Below are positions 15,392 to 18,982 of a stretch of 18,982 nucleotides of DNA, piece by piece. The stretch is from an uncultured Erwinia sp. (GTDB lineage: Bacteria; Pseudomonadota; Gammaproteobacteria; Enterobacterales; Enterobacteriaceae). The notes beneath the pieces are model-generated. The model was not told where the DNA came from and did no database searches. It worked only from the letters and a program-made list of their open reading frames with translations. The position numbers and the translations under genes were made by a program. The stretch is taken from the NCBI GenBank assembly GCA_946221915.1, contig CAMIKG010000080.1:1-18982 (forward strand). Direction: 5' to 3'. Position 1 is the first letter of the stretch; every line of letters begins with the position of its first letter.

Positions 15392-16312
15392 ATGAATTAC
15401 ACCATTCGTCAGTTACGGGTGTTTGTCGCCGTGGCGCAGCAGGGCAGTTTTAGTCAGGCGGGGCAGAGTATCGGGCTTAGCCAGTCAGCGGTGAGCCACA
15501 GCATTAAAGAGCTGGAGGCGGAGATGGGCATTCGCCTGCTGGATCGCACCACGCGTGAAGTGATGTTAACGGAGGCGGGACAACAGCTGGCGACCCGGCT
15601 GGAACGTCTGCTGGAGGAGCTGAATACCACCCTGCTGGACGCGCGCAGCTATGGGCAGCAGCGCAGCGGCACCGTGCGCGTCGCCGCCAGCCAGACCATC
15701 TCGGCGCATCTGATGCCGCAGTGCCTTGCCGCCAGTCAGCAGGCGTATCCGGAGATCAAAGTCATGCTGCGCGACCGCCCGCAGCAGTGGGTATTGCAGA
15801 GTGTACGCAATGCCGAAGTGGATTTTGGTATTGTGATCGATCCGCTGCAGTCTGCCGATTTAGACTGTGAAGCGATTCTCGAAGAGCCGTTTCTGCTGTT
15901 ATGCCGGCGCGATGATGCCCTGGCCAGCGCGGCGGAGATCCGCTGGGAGATGCTCAATGGTCGTCCGATGGTGCTGCAGGATTACGCTTCTGGCAGCCGC
16001 TTACTGATTGACGAGGCGTTGCGCAGTCAGCAGGTGGAGGCAGAGATTGTGCAGGAAATTGGTCATCCGGCCACGCTGTATCCGATGGTCGAGGCGGGGA
16101 TTGGTATCAGTATTTTACCCGCGCTGGCGCTGCCATTGCCGGAGGGACGACCGCTGATGGTCAGACGCATTCTGCCGGAAATTAACCGCACGCTGATGCT
16201 GATCCGTCGTAAGAACCGCTCACTGACGCCAGCGGCGGAGGTGATCTGGCAGGAAGTGCGTCAGCAGGCGGACCTGCTGACGCGACAGAGAGCCATCTCT
16301 CCGCCGTTTTAG
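15392..16312 (+). CDS. yfeR: LysR-type transcriptional regulator YfeR
   Basis: 306-residue regulator. The winged-helix N-terminus (1-60: MNYTIRQLRVFVAVAQQGSF, then SQAGQSIGLSQSAVSHSIK and LEAEMGIRLLDRTTREVMLT) is followed by a linker helix and a periplasmic-binding-like effector domain (about 90-300). The divergent layout with yfeH is the classical LysR regulator/target arrangement. I recall a report that Salmonella YfeR responds to osmolarity and controls yfeH; I rely on that only as background. There is no clear Shine-Dalgarno; the ATG lies just after a palindrome. Its TAG overlaps by 4 bp the end of the convergent flxA-like gene, so the two genes share their last bases. Confidence 0.9.
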   Translation: MNYTIRQLRVFVAVAQQGSFSQAGQSIGLSQSAVSHSIKELEAEMGIRLLDRTTREVMLTEAGQQLATRLERLLEELNTTLLDARSYGQQRSGTVRVAASQTISAHLMPQCLAASQQAYPEIKVMLRDRPQQWVLQSVRNAEVDFGIVIDPLQSADLDCEAILEEPFLLLCRRDDALASAAEIRWEMLNGRPMVLQDYASGSRLLIDEALRSQQVEAEIVQEIGHPATLYPMVEAGIGISILPALALPLPEGRPLMVRRILPEINRTLMLIRRKNRSLTPAAEVIWQEVRQQADLLTRQRAISPPF

Positions 16313-16668
16313 ATATACACGTTCAGCGAGTTAGACTCGGTTGGACGGTTCACGCCATCGGCCTTCTTCTCATCGCTGCTGTAAGCTTCGCTGACTGCTG
16401 CGGCTGGCGCGGGTTTTTGCGCTTCAGCTTGTTTCTGCTGTAACGCAGCGATTTGCGCCTGCAGCATCGCGATTTGTGACTGCAGAACCTGCTCCTGCTC
16501 CGCTTTTTGCTCGTCAGTGAGCTCAGTGGAACTGGACAGTTCTTTGATCTGCTGGGTCACGCTCTGGATCTGTTTGGTCAGGCTGGCAATTTGCGCCGCC
16601 ACACTGCTGCTACTGCCAGAACTGCTGGTGCTGCCTGTACTGCTACTGATACCTGATATTGATGACAT
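16309..16668 (-). CDS. FlxA-like coiled-coil protein
   Basis: 119 residues from ATG 16668. Residues 1-22 are Ser/Thr/Gly-rich, about 23-85 form a Gln-rich coiled coil (AAQIASLTKQIQSVTQQIKEL, then QSQIAMLQAQIAALQQKQAEA), and the tail is polar, ending NVYI. This arrangement matches the FlxA-like family; E. coli flxA is a sigma-28 dependent gene of unclear function. A longer start at 16680 is rejected because GGAGGA, the obvious ribosome site, lies inside that extension, five bases before 16668. A sigma-28-like promoter precedes it, and the upstream neighbour is a chemotaxis receptor, so a motility link is likely. The last 4 bp overlap the end of yfeR. Confidence 0.75.
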   Translation of the reverse strand: MSSISGISSSTGSTSSSGSSSSVAAQIASLTKQIQSVTQQIKELSSSTELTDEQKAEQEQVLQSQIAMLQAQIAALQQKQAEAQKPAPAAAVSEAYSSDEKKADGVNRPTESNSLNVYI

Positions 16669-16699
16669 ATTTTCCTCCATTTACAGTGCATCGTTACGA

Positions 16700-16727
16700 A
16701 TATCGGAGTGCGCGGAATAAAGCTTGA
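16700..16727 (-). promoter_or_regulatory. Possible sigma-28 (FliA) promoter for the flxA-like gene
   Basis: The reverse strand reads TCAAGCTT, 12 bases, TCCGATAT, compared with TAAAGTTT-N11-GCCGATAA. Six of eight -35 positions match and CCGATA is intact in the -10, but the spacer is one base long. It lies about 30 bp before the start codon. Confidence 0.45.
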
Positions 16728-16770
16728 GCACGCAAAGTGTTAATCTTTCGCAAAGATGGCGTAAAGGTGT

Positions 16771-16790
16771 GGGCGGCCGTCAGGCCACCC
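16771..16790 (-). terminator. GC-rich hairpin after the chemotaxis receptor gene
   Basis: The reverse strand GGGTGGCC-TGAC-GGCCGCCC forms an 8-bp stem with one wobble, 15 bp after the receptor stop. There is no proper T-run, so termination would be weak and read-through into the flxA-like gene is possible. Confidence 0.4.
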
Positions 16791-16805
16791 GGGGAAGAGC
16801 CTGTA

Positions 16806-18392
16806 TCAGGCCAGGCGTGGTAACTGCTGGTAAGGCGAGCTTTCGTTGACTTTAAACACGCGAATCGCCTGTGACAGCTGCTCTGCCTGCTCCTGCATCG
16901 ACTGTGCTGCCGCCGCAGATTCGTTCACCAGCGCGGCGTTTTGCTGGGTGACCTGGTCCATCTGGGTAATCGCCATATTGATCTCGTCAATGCCGGTGCT
17001 CTGTTCGGAGCTGGCAATGGAGATTTCACCCATAATGGCGGTGACGCTTTGCACGCTGTTGAGCACTTCTTCCATGGTGCTGCCGGCCAGCGCAACCTGT
17101 TTCGAGCCTTCATCGACTTTGGAGACGGAATCTTCGATCAGCTGGGCAATCTCTTTCGCCGCAGAAGCAGAGCGCTGCGCCAGGCTGCGTACTTCTGATG
17201 CCACCACCGCAAAGCCACGACCCTGTTCGCCCGCGCGCGCCGCTTCTACCGCGGCGTTAAGCGCCAGAATATTGGTCTGGAAGGCAATGCCGTCGATGAC
17301 GCTGATGATATCGACAATTTTCTTTGAGGAGGTGTTAATCATCTCCATGGTGCTGACCACCTGTTTCACCGCGTTGCCGCTCTGCGCCGCGACCTGTGAT
17401 GCCTGCGCCGCCAGCTGGTTGGCCTGACGCGCGTTATCGGCGTTCTGCTTCACGGTTGAGGTCATCTCTTCCATCGCCGAGGCGGTTTCTTCCAGCGAGC
17501 TGGCCTGCTGCTCGGTACGCGAGGAGAGGTCCATATTGCCTGCGGAAATCTGACTGGAGGCGGTGGCAATCATGTCTGTGCCGGAGCGAACTTCAGTGAC
17601 AATCTGCAGCAGGTTGTCATTCATATTTTTCAGCGCCTGCATCAGCTGACCGGTTTCATCGGTTGATGTCACACGGATTGCGGTACGCAGGTCGCCGGAG
17701 GCGACATTCTCGGCAATACCAACCGCTTCACGCAGCGGACGCACAATCGAGCGAGTGAGGAAAAAGCCGAGCAGCACAGCCGCGACAATTGCCAGCAGTG
17801 AGAAGATCAGCGTGACGCTGATTGCAGTGGAACCGTCAGATACCGCCTGTGCGCCTTCCTGCTGCAGCTGGCCGGACTGGGAGTCAGCAAATTTCACCAC
17901 GGTGTCCAGATAGGCATTCTGCGCGGTGGTGATTTTACGCAGTACATACTCCGTGGCTTCCGCATCGTTGCCCGCGCGGATCAGGTTCAGCAGTTCCTGT
18001 TTAGCATTGTTAAATGTCTGCGCGACATCCTTCACCACCTGGATTTTCTTTTTGCCCACTTCAGTGGTTTGCAGTTCGGCGATTTTATTAATCGCGTTAT
18101 CCGTTTTTGCCACGGCTTCGTCGAGCTGACCAAAACGTTTGGCATTGCCTTCTGCATTGGCGATATCAATCACCATGCCGCGTAAAAATTTAATCTGATC
18201 GTTTACACCGTCGCGCACCTCAAACGCCAGCCGTACTTTGCTATAACGGTCATTCACGATACTGTCGACGTTGTTGTTGATATTACCGATCTTCATTACC
18301 GCCGTGGTACTGACAATAATCAAGAGCAGTATCACCAGGCCAAACGCGGCGCCCAGGCGAAAACCGACTTTCATATTCTTTACTGATGCCAT
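16806..18392 (-). CDS. Methyl-accepting chemotaxis protein
   Basis: Inner-membrane chemoreceptor that controls CheA/CheW. 528 residues from ATG 18392, with GAGGG nine bases upstream; an adjacent GTG at 18395 is less likely. Membrane helices lie at about 9-30 and 191-213, flanking a helical periplasmic domain (31-190) that looks like a four-helix-bundle ligand domain. HAMP spans about 214-267. The long cytoplasmic hairpin has its tip at IDGIAFQTNILALNAAVEAA and RAGEQGRGFAVVASEVRSLA (about 367-405). Methylation-helix sequence SSRTEQQASSLEETASAMEE is present. The C-terminus is YQQLPRLA, with no NWETF-like CheR/CheB tether, so by analogy it behaves as a low-abundance receptor depending on others for efficient adaptation. 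The ligand is unknown. A good sigma-28 promoter precedes it. Confidence 0.95.
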   Translation of the reverse strand: MASVKNMKVGFRLGAAFGLVILLLIIVSTTAVMKIGNINNNVDSIVNDRYSKVRLAFEVRDGVNDQIKFLRGMVIDIANAEGNAKRFGQLDEAVAKTDNAINKIAELQTTEVGKKKIQVVKDVAQTFNNAKQELLNLIRAGNDAEATEYVLRKITTAQNAYLDTVVKFADSQSGQLQQEGAQAVSDGSTAISVTLIFSLLAIVAAVLLGFFLTRSIVRPLREAVGIAENVASGDLRTAIRVTSTDETGQLMQALKNMNDNLLQIVTEVRSGTDMIATASSQISAGNMDLSSRTEQQASSLEETASAMEEMTSTVKQNADNARQANQLAAQASQVAAQSGNAVKQVVSTMEMINTSSKKIVDIISVIDGIAFQTNILALNAAVEAARAGEQGRGFAVVASEVRSLAQRSASAAKEIAQLIEDSVSKVDEGSKQVALAGSTMEEVLNSVQSVTAIMGEISIASSEQSTGIDEINMAITQMDQVTQQNAALVNESAAAAQSMQEQAEQLSQAIRVFKVNESSPYQQLPRLA

Positions 18393-18513
18393 CACATGTT
18401 TCCCTCTAAATGAAATCCAGCCACGCTGAGTTCAGGTTGCTGTTTTTATGTAGTAATGAGCTGCCAATGGGTATCGGAGGCGCCAGTGTGCCGGACACGC
18501 ACCGAGGCTGATC

Positions 18514-18540
18514 AAATCGGCATCGATTAAGAAAACTTGA
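18514..18540 (-). promoter_or_regulatory. Sigma-28 (FliA) promoter of the chemotaxis receptor gene
   Basis: The reverse strand reads TCAAGTTT, exactly 11 bases, GCCGATTT, against the consensus TAAAGTTT-N11-GCCGATAA: seven of eight and six of eight positions match with ideal spacing. The start would be near 18507, giving a leader of about 115 nt with no other feature seen in it. The receptor is thus expected to be a late flagellar-regulon gene. Confidence 0.75.
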
Positions 18541-18642
18541 TATGGAGTTGTGACACGCATCGCACTTTATTGTGATGAAGTGTTGCAGAGGGGAGAGAGG
18601 CAGGTTCGAACCCCGCACGAATGCGTTCTGTGCACAGAAACG

Positions 18643-18667
18643 AAAAAAGCACCCAAAGGGTGCTTTT
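18643..18667 (-). terminator. Second (distal) terminator in repeat copy 1
   Basis: AAAAGCACCC/GGGTGCTTTT stem around a three-base loop with a T-run on the reverse strand, identical to the tRNA operon terminator 172 bp upstream. It would back up the first one, ending read-through transcripts. Confidence 0.8.
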
Positions 18668-18676
18668 CTCTAAATT

Positions 18677-18694
18677 TGGTGGGTCGTGCAGGAT
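18677..18694 (-). pseudogene. tRNA-Lys 3'-end fragment
   Basis: These 18 bases are identical to the 3' end of the complete tRNA-Lys (part of the T-arm, acceptor strand and CCA). The homology stops inside the T-stem, so no tRNA can fold. Probably left by duplication or recombination, or a remnant of an attachment site at the tRNA 3' end. Confidence 0.75.
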
Positions 18695-18771
18695 GACTCG
18701 GCCTCTGGCCTCGCCCTGCGGGTCGTTGCCTGCGGCAACGCTGTCTCGCTGATGCTCGACGCGAACCTGCT

Positions 18772-18866
18772 GCAGGTTCGAACCCCGCACGAAGTAATTC
18801 TGTGCGCACAAACGAAAAAAGCACCCAAAGGGTGCTTTTCTCTGAATTTGGTGGGTCGTGCAGGAT
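18772..18866. repeat. 95-bp direct repeat, copy 2 (ends inside the intact tRNA-Lys gene)
   Basis: Same order as copy 1: forward-strand T-arm copy (18772-18792), terminator, then the true tRNA-Lys 3' end (18849-18866). The T-arm copy is the reverse complement of tRNA-Lys 18856-18876 apart from two bases that both become G-U pairs in RNA. A transcript reading through the terminator would therefore contain a 21-base stretch able to pair fully with the tRNA's T-arm and acceptor strand. Confidence 0.9.
18815..18839 (-). terminator. Intrinsic terminator of the Val-Lys tRNA operon
   Basis: Stem AAAAGCACCC/GGGTGCTTTT with a three-base loop and six T on the reverse strand, 10 bp beyond the tRNA-Lys CCA end. 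Confidence 0.88.
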
Positions 18867-18924
18867 TCGAACCTGCGACCAATTGATTAAAAGTCAACTG
18901 CTCTACCAACTGAGCTAACGACCC
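18849..18924 (-). tRNA. tRNA-Lys (anticodon UUU)
   Basis: The 76-base gene on the reverse strand begins GGGTCGTTAGCTCAGTTGG and ends GACCCACCA with encoded CCA. The anticodon loop is CTTTTAA with UUU; the D-loop GTTGGTAGA and T-loop TTCGAAT are standard, and the acceptor GGGTCGT pairs with ACGACCC. Four bases separate it from the upstream tRNA-Val. This corresponds to the last gene (lysV) of the E. coli valUXY-lysV cluster, which lies in the same neighbourhood. Confidence 0.97.
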
Positions 18925-18928
18925 GAAA

Positions 18929-18982
18929 TGGTGGGTGATGACGGGCTCGAACCGCCGACCCCCTCCGTGTAAAGGAGATGCT
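18929..18982 (-). tRNA. tRNA-Val (anticodon UAC), 5' part beyond window
   Basis: The 3' 54 bases of a valine tRNA on the reverse strand: anticodon loop TTTACAC (UAC) in a TCTCC/GGAGG stem, variable loop, T-arm with TTCGAGC, acceptor strand ATCACCC and encoded ACCA. The 5' acceptor strand and most of the D-arm lie beyond the right edge. It is co-transcribed with tRNA-Lys, as in the E. coli valUXY-lysV operon. Confidence 0.93.

Larger units (their letters stand above)
18600..18694. repeat. 95-bp direct repeat, copy 1 (tRNA-derived mosaic)
   Basis: This unit holds, left to right, a forward-strand copy of the tRNA-Lys T-arm/acceptor region (18600-18620, two changes in 21), a short variable stretch, a terminator hairpin and the last 18 bases of tRNA-Lys including CCA (reverse strand). 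The copy at 18772-18866, 172 bp away, is equally long and differs at only about seven positions. The intervening 18695-18771 carries no gene; it has a hairpin CGTTGCC-TGC-GGCAACG and ends in CGAACCTGC, which forms a 9-bp inverted repeat with the start of copy 2. Confidence 0.9.

Noticed and set aside
18686..18886. 66-codon forward frame ending VGRAGFEPATN
   Set aside because: Lies over the tRNA-Lys gene, terminator and repeats; no ribosome site or family support.
18527..18909. Reverse-strand frames containing NQLVAGSNPARPTKF and similar peptides
   Set aside because: These are translations of tRNA 3' ends and terminators, a well-known source of spurious annotated proteins.
1..18982. CRISPR array, prophage genes or complete insertion sequence
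   Set aside because: No regularly spaced identical repeats, phage structural genes or transposase coding sequence were found in the window.

Overview
The window looks like chromosome from a member of the Enterobacterales, most likely Erwiniaceae (Pantoea/Erwinia type). This is inferred from the near-complete likeness of the housekeeping proteins to their E. coli counterparts, from conserved gene order (crr-ptsI-ptsH-cysK-cysZ / zipA-ligA-ypeB / yfeH-yfeR / Val-Lys tRNA cluster), and from accessory inserts where E. coli has other genes. Genus and species cannot be fixed from the sequence alone.

Layout. (1) 1-5318: an export-and-sensing module. macB (cut by the left edge at about its last ten codons) and macA run leftward. 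A two-component pair (OmpR/CpxR-type regulator plus CpxA-like kinase, overlapping ATGA) runs rightward from a shared 173-bp divergent control region that carries direct and inverted repeats. A bidirectional terminator closes the module against crr. (2) 5370-8594: the general PTS operon ptsH-ptsI-crr (HPr, Enzyme I, EIIA-Glc), leftward. It has a long leader with recognisable CRP, Cra and P1 promoter elements, and an unusually long ptsH-ptsI spacer containing a perfect 11-bp-arm palindrome. (3) 8595-10496: cysK and cysZ (sulfate uptake and cysteine synthesis), leftward. (4) 10635-14002: zipA (division), ligA (NAD-dependent DNA ligase) and ypeB, rightward, with a strong terminator between zipA and ligA. 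(5) 14003-14282: a gene-free stretch holding a large imperfect inverted repeat and a diverged about 30-bp tandem duplication. (6) 14283-16312: divergent yfeH (membrane transporter-like) and yfeR (LysR regulator). (7) 16309-18540: a small motility-linked module, a methyl-accepting chemotaxis protein with a good sigma-28 promoter and a FlxA-like coiled-coil protein with a weaker one. (8) 18541-18982: the downstream end of a tRNA operon (partial tRNA-Val, complete tRNA-Lys) followed by two 95-bp direct repeats built from a tRNA 3' end, a terminator and an inverted copy of the tRNA T-arm.

Most of the window is ordinary core genome. I did not find a convincing wholly new system. The observations most worth a second look are the tRNA-derived repeats whose read-through RNA could pair with the tRNA-Lys T-arm, the ptsH-ptsI spacer palindrome, the macAB/two-component divergent region, the terminator placed 17 bp before ligA, and the sigma-28 MCP/FlxA module beside the tRNA locus.
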